A stretch of DNA of 36,515 nucleotides, from contig JAPLCQ010000082.1 of assembly GCA_026392115.1 (NCBI GenBank), positions 1-36,515 on the forward strand, read 5' to 3'. Positions within the stretch are counted from its first letter, which is position 1; each line of letters opens with the position of its first letter. Positions 27,301 to 35,300 of this stretch are shown here, in pieces. The DNA is from Armatimonadota bacterium (GTDB lineage: Bacteria > Armatimonadota > Chthonomonadetes > Chthonomonadales > CAJBBX01). A program made the position numbers and the translations under genes. The notes beneath the pieces were generated by a model. It did not search any database. It saw only the letters and a program-made list of their open reading frames with translations, and was not told the origin of the DNA.

Positions 27301-28105
27301 ACTGGACAGCGTCTGCTCGCGAGGCTTCAGTGAATTGACCATACCGATCCACTCCGTACACGGCTAGTGCCGCCAGCATAGCAGCCAGAGTGGGCGCCAC
27401 CACCCACCCCCGGAGCCGTGGAGCAGCAGACTTGTGGCGCAGGCCGCGCAGGCCGACGGCCACCCCCGCGAGCGCCAGAAGAACAAGAAGCGCCCCCACG
27501 GCCAGCAACGGCCGTAGGCGCTCGGCGGCCAGACGCGAGCCCCAGTCCGCAGCCAGGACGTCGATACCCACCACTGCGGCGGCAGATCCTCTCGCCGCAT
27601 CCACAACTGGCGCGAACACGGAGACAAAGGTTCCATACTCATCCGTGTACGGTCCAGCGGTGCGCGGCCGCAGATCCTCGAACACAGCCGTGAGCTCAGC
27701 CGGTGGCTTCTTGTACTCGTCGCCCGGCGCACTGGCCAGCGGGTCCGTGCGCTGATACGTTTCCGGTCCGAAGTGGAAGTGACCACCGCGAGCGCGCACC
27801 ATGTAGATGCCTTGCTGACTGCCCTCTTCGGCCGCGGCCGTCAGTTGCTCACGAAGCCGTTCGTCGGCCGTCGTCCCCAGATCGGCGATGGTGAACGTAA
27901 GGCGGCTCACGAGCCGCTGATTCACAGTGTTGGCGGTACCGACGGCCCGTTGGACCAGGCTCTCCCGCATGCTGTGGTCCAGTGCCATGGCCCGAACCCC
28001 ACCCACCCACCAAGCAAGCGCGCACAGCAGGGACGCCAGCACGATGCAGCCCGCAAGCCGGGTCGCTGGTCCGAGCCGGGCGTGACCGTCGCCAATGGAT
28101 GCCAT
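24377..28105 (-). CDS. hybrid histidine kinase with two extracytoplasmic sensor domains and two receivers
   Basis: A 1242-residue protein from ATG 28105, with GGGAG 8 bases upstream. Order: TM1 (about 17-35); a first periplasmic sensor (about 40-195); TM2 (197-220); TM3 (235-252); a second large sensor (about 255-525, resembling the double-Cache type: [59 protein letters not shown]); TM4 (528-550); PAS (565-690); HisKA His731 ([15 protein letters not shown]); HATPase_c ([26 protein letters not shown]); REC1 Asp1022 with Lys1074; REC2 Asp1165 ([18 protein letters not shown]) with Lys1220. This is a BarA/TorS-like layout without an Hpt domain. It diverges from the gas-vesicle operon across about 170 bases. 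Confidence 0.92.
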   Translation of the reverse strand: MASIGDGHARLGPATRLAGCIVLASLLCALAWWVGGVRAMALDHSMRESLVQRAVGTANTVNQRLVSRLTFTIADLGTTADERLREQLTAAAEEGSQQGIYMVRARGGHFHFGPETYQRTDPLASAPGDEYKKPPAELTAVFEDLRPRTAGPYTDEYGTFVSVFAPVVDAARGSAAAVVGIDVLAADWGSRLAAERLRPLLAVGALLVLLALAGVAVGLRGLRHKSAAPRLRGWVVAPTLAAMLAALAVYGVDRYGQFTEASRADAVQFRQHAQDVWTRGIASRALLLRAHADRLAQDAGLLTAWRRRDLPALSGRANGLWRRLKAEYGVTHLTLIDPDRVAIFRAHDPARRGDRIDRSTLLTAQRTGEDAWGVEPGTFGAITFRYVRPCFDADTRLGSIEVGLQLDQTLNHLARDLQADLLIALRKRNLPREAVESVRRALRADQRWSEFPDFAVISPSAVALPPGLSRWFSGHHSRDTLVPSLQTDSSGRQVACGAIGVHDGADRVVADLIVLRDMTVQAHAARASLAMSLATALVVLGGVLLLLWSVTGQAESRLDALIAELRESESRTRAITGSAQEAILMMDPQGCISYWNPAAERVLGYTAGEALGRSLHALLTPERFRPAHEAAYPEFLKTGEGAAVGRTLDLAAIRKDGLEIDIRLSLSAIYLDGGWHAVGILSDITERLRAERQLIEANSRLARASEEAKALAEQASQASRAKSEFLANMSHEIRTPMNGIIGMTGLLLDTELTPDQRQYTQIVRSSGDTLLALINDILDFSKIEAGKLELEVLSFDLRTTLEDAVEILAVKAQQKGLDIVCMVDANVPEWVRGDAGRLRQIAVNLCANAVKFTDTGSVTLHASVASEDERSITVRFSVTDTGIGVAPNKLPILFAAFTQADGSTTRKYGGTGLGLAISKQLAELMGGSIGVESEPNRGSTFWFTAVLGKDASRKDHAAMSSMALEGVRVLVVDDNDVNLLLVTTLLRTWGCEQASAKDGEGALQILHEAAAAGRPFRMALLDMHMPGMDGEQLAAAISQSAAIRATLLVMLTSMADGGAAVRLAAYGVARCMTKPVRQSVLKTCLLDVLDQRESHEKSAGPVVGRTRAIDAGPVARILVAEDNPTNQLVALMVLRKLGFQADAVANGFEALSALRAVPYGLVLMDCQMPEMDGFEAARRIRDPKSQGLDHTIPIVAMTAAAMQGDREACLEAGMDDYVSKPVKSDDLYAVIQKWLGKQTTGA

Positions 28106-28276
28106 AGGTGCTTCTCCCGAGAGTAGTCAATCTGAACCTGAAGAGGAGACAGGGGCAGGGCGGAATACGAGCGGCGCAGCCGGAATCTGTCACGGGGATC
28201 GCCGACGCTACCGAGCAGCATAACAGTGTAGCCACCTTGCGCCCGCTACGGACACGGCCACGCCGAAGCAGCGCGA

Positions 28277-28870
28277 GTGCGGCCCGAGCGCCGCCACCTG
28301 CAGGCGCATCAGTTGGTCCTTCGCAGGCTCATGGAGATCGGGTCGGTGGTGCCTGCGGCGTTCGGCACCATCGCCCCCTCCGTGGGCGCTCTGGAGAAGG
28401 CCCTCACCCTGGGCCAGAAGTCGCTTCACGAGCAGGTGGTTCGCCTCGACGGCCGCGCCGAGATGTCCCTGCGCATCGCCTGGGACGTGCCCGATATCTT
28501 CGCCTACTTCGTGCAGACGCACGCCGAGCTCAAGGCCCTGCGCGACAGCGTCTTCGGCGACGGCGAGCCATCGCGGGAGGCCATGATCGAGGTGGGCCGG
28601 GCATTCCAGGCCGTCCTCGACCAGGAGCGGACCGCCTGCCAGCAGCGCGTCGAGGGCATCATGAAGCGCTACGGCTTCGGCGTAATCCTCTCGCCCGTCC
28701 GTACCGAGCCCGAGATCGCCAACGTGGACTGCCTGGTGCGCCTCGACCAGGTGGACACGTTCGAGGAGGCCACCATGGAGGCGGCCAAGGGCTACGACGA
28801 CAACGTCAGCTTCCGCATCAGCGGCCCCTGGGCCCCGAGCCACTTCGTCAATGTGGAGCTGCACTTCTGA
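28277..28870 (+). CDS. gvpF: GvpF/GvpL family gas vesicle protein, N-terminally truncated
   Basis: A 197-residue product from GTG 28277. GvpF/L proteins are about 230-280 residues and begin with a Y-L-Y-G-[IV] strand roughly 55-65 residues before the H-E/H-Q motif. Here the family match starts at once with QAHQLVLRRLMEIGSVVPAA followed by FGTIAPS, and continues well: LDGRAEMSLRIAWDVPDIFA, the helix REAMIEVGRAFQAVLDQERT, then SFRISGPWAPSHFVNVELHF, the usual C-terminal end. The frame is closed by TAG at 28229-28231 and no Y-L-Y-G strand appears in any frame back to the kinase start. GTG 28277 has no ribosome site. F/L proteins bind GvpA subunits during assembly. This one lacks most of its N-terminal ferredoxin-like half, so function is doubtful. 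Whether it is F or L cannot be told. Confidence 0.8.
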   Translation: MRPERRHLQAHQLVLRRLMEIGSVVPAAFGTIAPSVGALEKALTLGQKSLHEQVVRLDGRAEMSLRIAWDVPDIFAYFVQTHAELKALRDSVFGDGEPSREAMIEVGRAFQAVLDQERTACQQRVEGIMKRYGFGVILSPVRTEPEIANVDCLVRLDQVDTFEEATMEAAKGYDDNVSFRISGPWAPSHFVNVELHF

Positions 28871-28891
28871 GCGGCAAGTGAGGGCGGACCG

Positions 28892-29230
28892 ATGCTTCTA
28901 GTGGACGATATCCTGCTGGCTCCGCTCTCGGCCCTGCTCTGGGTCTTCAAGGAGATTCGTGCGGCAGGCGAGGAGGAGCTGGCGTCGGAGCCCGACCGGA
29001 TCATGGCCGCCCTCCGCACCCTCCACATGCAACTTGAGGCCGGCCTCATTGAGGAGGCCGAGTTCGACGTCCGCGAAGGCGAGTTGCTGGACCGATTGGA
29101 CGCCGTCAACGATGCCCTCGGCAAGGGCGAGGATGACGATGAGGAAAACGAGGACGACGACGGCGACGAGGATGAGGAGCAGCCGAACGACGACGGCGAG
29201 CCCGACCCCGGCGGCGTAAAACCAGCCTAG
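28892..29230 (+). CDS. gvpG: GvpG gas vesicle protein with long acidic tail
   Basis: A 112-residue GvpG. The N-terminal MLLVDDILLAPLSALLWVFK followed by EIRAAGEEEL and LHMQLEAGLIEEAEFDVREG then ELLDRLD is the classic G pattern: a short hydrophobic helix, then an amphipathic 'E-x-G-x-I-x-E-x-E-F' coiled-coil helix. GvpG is a small assembly factor found beside GvpF/L in nearly all clusters. ATG 28892 is preceded by AGGGCGG at a short spacing. Residues 79-105 form an almost purely acidic tail (runs such as EDDDEENEDDDGDEDEE) absent from typical 80-90-residue GvpG proteins. The third codon positions here are strongly GC-rich, like the sugar genes and unlike the kinases. Confidence 0.9.
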   Translation: MLLVDDILLAPLSALLWVFKEIRAAGEEELASEPDRIMAALRTLHMQLEAGLIEEAEFDVREGELLDRLDAVNDALGKGEDDDEENEDDDGDEDEEQPNDDGEPDPGGVKPA

Positions 29231-29272
29231 ACGAGCCGCGCCGCAGGACGGACGCAGAGAACTGGAGATGCC

Positions 29273-31279
29273 ATGGGCGCTAGCCCGCAGATAGGCTTAC
29301 CGGGACAGCAGGCCGCTGTGCCATCGTTCCTCACCGATCCTCGCCTGCGGTTGTGGCTTTTCGGCGGCAAGGGTGGTGTAGGCAAGACGACGTGCGCCGT
29401 GGCAACCGCCCTGACCATGGCCGCCCGCGAGCCCAACGAGCGGTTCCTCCTCATGTCCGTCGATCCGGCCCACTCGGTGCTGGACAGCCTCGCCGGCAGC
29501 GCCCCGCCACCCAACCTCTCCGTCGTCGAGTTCACCGGCGAACGAACCCTCGACGTGCTTCGCAGGCGCTACGGCGCCGCCATCGAGCGCATCCTGACGC
29601 TGGGCACCTTCATGGACGGCGAAGACGCGCACCGCATCGTCGGCGTCACCGTGCCCGCGCCGGAGGAACTCGCGGCCGTCGTGCATATCGCGCACTGGGT
29701 GGAGACCCGCAAGTACCGCGGCATCGTGGTGGACCTGGCGCCCACGGGCCATGCGTTGCGCCTGCTGGATGCGCCGAAGCTCCTGGTGCAATGGGCCGAC
29801 GCGCTGGACAAGCTGCTGGAGAAGCACCGCGAGATGCGGAGCGCCTTTGGTGCGGCCGCGAGGCCGGACCTCCTGGATGCCCTCATCGCCCGCGGCAAGG
29901 CCATGGGCACCCTGGCGCGCTCCACCTTCACCGCCAAGGCCGGCTGCCGCTTCGCCGCCGTTGCCAACGCCGACGCTCTCACCATGGCCGAGACCCTGCG
30001 GTTGGTGGCCGAGCTTCGCCGGCGGCGCATCCCTGTGACCGACATCGTCATCAACCGCATGCACGGCTCCGAGTGCGCCGTCTGCCTGGAGCAGCGGCAG
30101 AGCGAGGAGGCCGTGCTCCGCGCCAATGCCGAGCAGCTGTCGGCGCAAAGCCTCTGGGAGCTGCCGATCCTGGCCGGCGAGGCCCGCGGCAGGCCGATCC
30201 TGGACGGACTCTGGGAGCAGGTCAAGCCGCTGGCGCCAGCCGCCCCGCCCGAGGCCGACGCGACGGCCCCCGCGGCCTTCGTGCGGACCGTGGTGGAGAA
30301 CCCCGCCCCGGAGCCGGGTCGGCAGCGCTTCATCTTCCTCGCGGGCAAGGGCGGCGTCGGCAAGACCACCATGGCCTGCGCCACGGCCCTCGACCTGGCG
30401 GCTGACGAGCCCCCGCGGAGCGTGCTGCTCCTCTCCACCGACCCGGCGCACTCGCTGGCCGATGCCCTGGGCATGGCCGTGGGCGACGCCGCGGGACCGG
30501 TGTCCGATCGTCTCTCCGCCATGCAGCTCTCCCCAGCCGACGAACTGGCCGCCTTGCGGCGCGACGTGCGGCGCGGACTCAAGCCGCTCCGGTCGGCCTC
30601 CTCGTCGTTCTCCATCGCGTTCGAGTCCGAGGCCTGGGACAAGCTCCTGGACCTCTGCCCGCCGGGGATCGATGAGATTATGGCCATCACCCGCATCACG
30701 GCCACCGCCGAGGCGGGGCGGTTCGACACCATCGTGGTGGATACCGCTCCCACGGGTCATCTCCTGCACCTCCTCCGCATGCCCGCCGTCATGCAGGAGT
30801 GGCTGCAGGCCGCACTGAGCATCCTGCTCAAGTACGACGCCGCCACCCGCGCACCCGACCTCGCCGACCGGCTCATACGCCTCTCCCGCGACCTCAAGGG
30901 CCTCCGCGCCGCCCTGGACGATCCGGCCGAGGCCGCCATCTACGCCGTGGCCATTCCCACGCGCATGGCTTTGGCGGAGACGATCGACCTTGTCCAGGAG
31001 ACCCGGTCACTGGGAATCGACGTGCCGCTCCTGCTGGTGAACCACTGCACACCGGCCACCGAATGCCCCCGATGCGGGGCGCGCCGGATCGGCGAGCAGG
31101 AGGTCCTTGCGGAGATCGACGGTCGCTTCGGCCGGACGCATGTGGCCCGCATCCCGCAGATGCCGGGGCTCCGCGGCGCCGGCCCGTTGCTGGAGTTGGG
31201 ACGGGCGCTCTACGGCGGCCCGGCAGCCGGCGCGCAAGCTGAACCCTCAGGCAATGGAGAAGGCAAATGTCCGCAATAG
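29273..31279 (+). CDS. two-domain ArsA/Get3-like ATPase in the gas-vesicle operon
   Basis: A 668-residue tandem ATPase with GGAG 5 bases before ATG 29273. Each half has a deviant Walker A of the ArsA/MinD class (GGKGGVGKTT 31-40; GKGGVGKTT 358-366), a switch I (SVDPAHS with Asp54; STDPAHS with Asp390) and a switch II (DLAPTGH 154-160; DTAPTGH 490-496). Each half also has one CxxC (CAVC 268-271; CPRC 598-601), at the place where Get3/TRC40 dimers coordinate zinc. ArsA itself lacks this motif. A linker (about 320-350, Pro/Ala-rich) joins the halves. No arsenite-site cysteines or arsB are seen. By family, it could be a targeting factor or holdase for hydrophobic proteins, and the hydrophobic Gvp shell proteins next door are obvious clients. 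That is inference. Its stop overlaps the next gene by 13 bases. Confidence 0.88.
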   Translation: MGASPQIGLPGQQAAVPSFLTDPRLRLWLFGGKGGVGKTTCAVATALTMAAREPNERFLLMSVDPAHSVLDSLAGSAPPPNLSVVEFTGERTLDVLRRRYGAAIERILTLGTFMDGEDAHRIVGVTVPAPEELAAVVHIAHWVETRKYRGIVVDLAPTGHALRLLDAPKLLVQWADALDKLLEKHREMRSAFGAAARPDLLDALIARGKAMGTLARSTFTAKAGCRFAAVANADALTMAETLRLVAELRRRRIPVTDIVINRMHGSECAVCLEQRQSEEAVLRANAEQLSAQSLWELPILAGEARGRPILDGLWEQVKPLAPAAPPEADATAPAAFVRTVVENPAPEPGRQRFIFLAGKGGVGKTTMACATALDLAADEPPRSVLLLSTDPAHSLADALGMAVGDAAGPVSDRLSAMQLSPADELAALRRDVRRGLKPLRSASSSFSIAFESEAWDKLLDLCPPGIDEIMAITRITATAEAGRFDTIVVDTAPTGHLLHLLRMPAVMQEWLQAALSILLKYDAATRAPDLADRLIRLSRDLKGLRAALDDPAEAAIYAVAIPTRMALAETIDLVQETRSLGIDVPLLLVNHCTPATECPRCGARRIGEQEVLAEIDGRFGRTHVARIPQMPGLRGAGPLLELGRALYGGPAAGAQAEPSGNGEGKCPQ

Positions 31280-31941
31280 ACCCGGGAGCCGCGCTGGCCG
31301 CAGGCGCGGGGACGTCCCTGGCAGGAGGGCAACGGGTCTCCCTGTGCGAGGCCGTCGACACGCTCCTGAACACAGGCGTGGTGGTGGTGGGCGACGCCGC
31401 CATCTCGCTGGCCGACGTCGATCTGGTGTACGTCCAGCTCCAGCTGGTCATCGCCTCCGCCGGCAAGTTCATGAACTCGGCCAAGGAGGCTGGCGGCGGC
31501 TCCACGTGGAAGCCCGGTCTCCGGTCCGTCGGGGCGCCCGCCTCCGCGGTCGAAGCGCCGCCCGCGCCGCCGCCCATGTGGGAGGCGCCCGAGGCGCCGG
31601 CGGGTCATGAAGCGCCCGCCGAGCCCAGGCCCGCCACCGCGCCGTCGCAGCCGTTGCGTCCCGTCTCCTCCGCCGTCGCCGTTAAGGACGACAGCGAGGG
31701 CGGTAGGGCCACCAACGGCGTGGCGCAGCTCGTGCTCACGGTCATCAAGCTGCTCCAGGAGCTGGTCGAGCGCCAGGCCCTCCGCCGCATTGACGACGGC
31801 GACCTGACGGCGGATCAGATCGAGAAGCTGGGCACGGCCCTCATGCGCCAGGTCGAGGAGCTCGACCGGCTCAAATCCGCATACGGCCTCACGGACGACG
31901 ATCTGAACCTCGATCTCGGCCCGCTGGGTCACCTACTCTAG
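31267..31941 (+). CDS. GvpJ-GvpK fusion protein
   Basis: A 224-residue protein with GGAGAAGG directly upstream of ATG 31267. Residues 24-70 are a GvpA/J-type shell domain: VSLCEAVDTLLNTGVVVVGD, then AAISLADVDLVYVQLQLVIA. Residues about 75-148 are a Pro/Ala/Glu-rich linker. Residues about 150-224 are a full GvpK: NGVAQLVLTVIKLLQELVER, QALRRIDDGDLTADQIEKLG, ELDRLKSAYGLTDDDLNLDL, then GPLGHLL. GvpK is normally a separate protein of about 90-150 residues. No stop or frameshift scar is visible between the parts and the linker is not homologous to either. J proteins start the conical vesicle tips, and K is an accessory needed for tip formation, so the fusion may tether the two. Coupled to the ATPase upstream. 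Confidence 0.88.
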   Translation: MSAIDPGAALAAGAGTSLAGGQRVSLCEAVDTLLNTGVVVVGDAAISLADVDLVYVQLQLVIASAGKFMNSAKEAGGGSTWKPGLRSVGAPASAVEAPPAPPPMWEAPEAPAGHEAPAEPRPATAPSQPLRPVSSAVAVKDDSEGGRATNGVAQLVLTVIKLLQELVERQALRRIDDGDLTADQIEKLGTALMRQVEELDRLKSAYGLTDDDLNLDLGPLGHLL

Positions 31942-31959
31942 AAAGGCAGTAACAAGCCG

Positions 31960-32274
31960 ATGCAATCCCGACAGATCATGCAGGCGACCAACTCGGCCAC
32001 GCTGGCCGACATTCTGGAGCGCGTGCTGGACAAGGGCGTCGTCATCGCCGGCGACATCCGGGTGAACCTGGTCAACGTCGAACTGCTCTCCATCCAGATA
32101 CGGCTGGTCATCTGCTCGGTGGACAAAGCCCGCGAGATCGGGCTGGACTGGTGGACCGGCAACGCCGCATTCGCCAACCACGGCGCCGATGAGGCCATGG
32201 CAGGCACGCTGGAGCGCATCGACGAGCGCCTGGCGCGTCTGGAGCAGGCGGCGGCGGCGCCGGCTGGGGCGTAG
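31960..32274 (+). CDS. GvpA-family gas vesicle shell protein, J/S type
   Basis: A 104-residue protein from ATG 31960; the AAAGG upstream is rather distant, and ATG 31978 is a possible alternative. Residues about 12-63 are a GvpA-fold domain: SATLADILERVLDKGVVIAG, then DIRVNLVNVELLSIQIRLVI, then CSVDKAREIGLDWW. The 'GVVIAGDI-x-V-x-L-x-x-V-E-L-L' and 'SVDKA-x-E-x-G-x-DWW' forms are those of minor J/S-type shell proteins; the main GvpA usually has GVVIDAW in the first strand. The C-terminal part (75-104) is a short helix, MAGTLERIDERLARLEQ, with an Ala-rich end. It would sit at tips or act in nucleation. It is the last gene of the operon and converges on a minus-strand gene 42 bases later. Confidence 0.88.
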   Translation: MQSRQIMQATNSATLADILERVLDKGVVIAGDIRVNLVNVELLSIQIRLVICSVDKAREIGLDWWTGNAAFANHGADEAMAGTLERIDERLARLEQAAAAPAGA

Positions 32275-32316
32275 GCGGCGGCGCGCCGGGCCTGGCCGGC
32301 TCGCAAGCCATTGCCC

Positions 32317-35300
32317 CTACCTGGCCATCATCTCCAGCCTGTAGACGCGACCCCTCGTCGGGCGGGGCACCACCACCGTCTCGCCGCTCCAGCTCTCCAG
32401 CGGCTTGCCGTCCAGGCGCACCGAGGCGAGGGAGCGGCCGTTGGGCAGGCGGGCCGATAGAACCACTTTGGCCGGCGGGCGGGCGACCTGGTCTCCTCGC
32501 GGGACGATGCGGAACGTGGCGATGATCCGCCTGCCGCCGTCGCGCGGCTGCACGTTCAGGTCCAGCGCGCCGAAGTGGGTGGGCAGGCCCGTAACGCTGA
32601 CGGCCTTGCCGGAGCCCTGCCAGCGACGGAGCGTGGCCGGCGTCAGGAGCAGCGTGTCGCCATCCTCCATGGCGAAGAGGTGGCGGTAGAGGTTCAGCCA
32701 CTGGGCGTCGGCCCACATGTGGGGCTGGTCGCCGGCGGCCGTATTCTGCTTGTTGTCGTACCCCTCGCCCCAGCTGTAGGTGTGGCCGGCGGTATCGGTG
32801 AAGGCGCAGAAGTAGTCCGCGGCCCGCTCCGGCTCGCCTCGCAAGATGGCGCCGATGGCCCAGTCCACACCGATGTAGGGCCACGAGCTACCCGCGCCCT
32901 CGCTGAAGATGCCGCCGCCCCACTCGTGGGAACCACGCAGCATGCGGCGGTCGGTGGCGGTCCAGAGCGGATCGTGGGGCTCGAAGACCCGCGTGGGCCA
33001 GAGGAGCGGCGTGTGGCCCCACATCCCGTACATACCGTCGCGCTGCGGCTCCACGCCGAACCAGAGTGAGCCCTCGTAGAGGCCCGAGCGCCGGAAGGTC
33101 ATGCGGCACGATCGGAGCAGGCAGGCGCGCAGGTCGGCGGCCTCGCGGCGGAAGCGCGCGGCATCGGCCGGGACGCCCGCCGCGGCGGCAGCATCGGCGG
33201 CTTCGTTGAGGCCCAGCACGGCCCAGGCGTCCATGTAGTACATGTGCATGCCCTTTGTGACCGAGCCCACCTCCATGGCGCCCGGCTCGATGAGCCCGTA
33301 GCGCGGGTCGCTCGGGTCCCGGATCTCGGCCATGTGCTTGTGCCGGGAGTTGACCAGCCATTGCGCACCGCGCCGCACGAAGGGGTAGGCGACGGCGCGG
33401 AGCCATGGGCGGTCGCCGGTGAGCTTGTAGTGCTGCACCAGGCACCAGATGTTCTGCCCTTGGGTGTCGAACTGGCCGGGGCGGGTGTTCCACAGGCCGT
33501 CGGGTCTCATGCCGATCCGGATCGGGATGTCCGCGAAGCCGGTCGGGCCCAGCGGCGCATCCTTCAGGTCCATGCAGTAGGCCCGTAGCAGCCGCCGCGA
33601 CCTGTCGTGGAGGCCCGCCAGGTCGTAGGCATAGATAACGTAGGCCTGGTCGCGGAAGGCGAAGTCGTAGTAGAACCAGGCGCTGCAAGGGTTGAACCAG
33701 ACATCCCCGGCGATCCGCACATCCAGGATGGCCCGCGCCGCCAACCGAGAGCGGTAGACATCGCCCAGCACCGGGTCGGGCGTGCTGATCTGCGCGGACG
33801 CAGCCGAGAACGCGGCCCACCAGCGCAGCGAGGCGTTCCACTCGGCGACCGGGTCGCGGCGGGCGAGGTCGGCCAGCCGCGCCTCAGAGAAGGGCGGCGC
33901 GGCCTCGCGCGGCAGCGCCTCGCGGAAGGCGTGGGAGTAGGTCCCCATGCTGGCCGGGTCGCGCCGCTGGAAGGGGGGAGCCTTGAGCCAGAAGACCCTG
34001 GACCCACCGGCCGGCACCACACCGCCGAGCGGCAGGTTCAGGCGCGAGAGGCCCACGTCGGTCATGCCGTAGTTCTGGTTCTGCCACCCGGTCTCGGGTG
34101 TCGCGCCCACGTCTATGTGCCGCACGCAGAGGGCGTTCATCCTGCCCGCGACCACGTCGGCGGGATCGGCCACGGGCGTGCCCTCGGGGAAGACGTAGAT
34201 GACGCTGAGGCGGGTGTGCCGCAGGCGCGACCGGGCATCGCACCCGGCCCGCACCTCGATCATACCGTCGCCGTCCATATCGCGGGCGCAGCGGAAGCCC
34301 ACGCAGATCGGCCTGGGCTTCTGCGAGACGAAAGTGAACCAGTCCACCGTCTGGGAGCCAGCGCCCTCCACCTCGTAGCGCAAGATCAGGTCGCCAGCCC
34401 CTGTCACCTTGCCCAGGAAGGCGGCGATGTGCGGCGAGGCGGCGGTCCAGACATCGTAACGGGCGCCGGGCCCGGCGGCGAAGCGGTAGACCACGGGCAA
34501 ACCGTCCATGCCGATGCGCGTGCTGGAGACGGCTGCCTCGGTATCGCCCGGTCCGCCGCCGCACTCGTAGCTCTTGGCCCGCTTGTCGCAAAGGCCCCAG
34601 TCGCGGTTCAGGGCGGGTTCGAACCGGCAGTCGGCGGGCGCCACCAGGAACGGAACCGAGCCCAGCCCGCGGATCACGCCGTCGGCGGCCCTCATGTCCG
34701 GCGGGCCGTCCAGCCCGGCGATCAGGGCGCTTCGCAGTGGCCCTGAAGTCGGGTTGGACACCTCTACGCGATACAGGTCGTAGGCCCCGGCACCGAACGG
34801 GCGCGACATGGCCGCAACCTTGTACCGCAACCCGCCGTGCTCCCAACCAGCCCTGATGGCGGGCAGGTAGCCGCCGACCAGTCCGAGGCGAACGCTCTCC
34901 AGGTCGCCGGGCTCCAGCTCCACGCCCTCGTCCCGCAGCCGGAAGACGAGGTCGAACGTGGGGTAGCGAATCCGCATGCCGCGTCCGAGGCAGTTCACGT
35001 CGCTCCGGCCGGTGGGCCACCCGAAGGCGCTCCACTCGTTGGCGGCGCTGTTGCGGCCGGGCGCGGCCTCCTCGAAGCTGGTGTCGAACCGCTCGTCGCG
35101 GGCCTCGCCCAGTCGCCTGAGGCGCGGCGGCGCGTAGCTGCCCGTCCCGATCCTCGACATCCGCGCCATCAGCCGGGCGCGCTCGGCCGACGTCACGTCC
35201 TGCGCGGTGACCGCCTCGAAGGTCATATCCGCGAACTCCCCGGGGCTGCCGTCCCAGGGCGAGAGATAGACCTCGCGCACCTCGGCGGAGTTCCAGCCCA

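Larger units (their letters stand above)
28277..32274 (+). other. gas-vesicle accessory operon (gvpF/L-gvpG-arsA-like-gvpJK-gvpJ/S)
   Basis: Five plus-strand genes with gaps of 21 and 42 bases, one 13-base overlap and a final gap of 18 bases, so almost certainly one transcript. Four encode recognisable gas-vesicle families and one an ArsA/Get3-like ATPase. Gas vesicles are air-filled protein shells giving buoyancy. This set has assembly factors (F/L, G, K) and minor shell types (J/S), but no GvpN ATPase, and neither shell-type gene here looks like the major GvpA. The 5' boundary coincides with a truncated first gene and the start of the sensor-kinase block. The 3' end faces a convergent gene with only a weak 5-bp hairpin (32285-32300) between. 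Confidence 0.9.

Noticed and set aside
28108-28881. Plus-strand frame starting in the kinase-gvp spacer as a possible missing GvpF N-terminus
   Set aside because: It shows no Y-L-Y-G strand and turns into a shadow of gvpF/L; joining it to the gvpF frame would not rebuild the family N-terminus.
29273-31279. Arsenite efflux ATPase (arsA) function
   Set aside because: No arsB, arsD or arsR nearby and CxxC motifs fit Get3 better; only the family name is kept.
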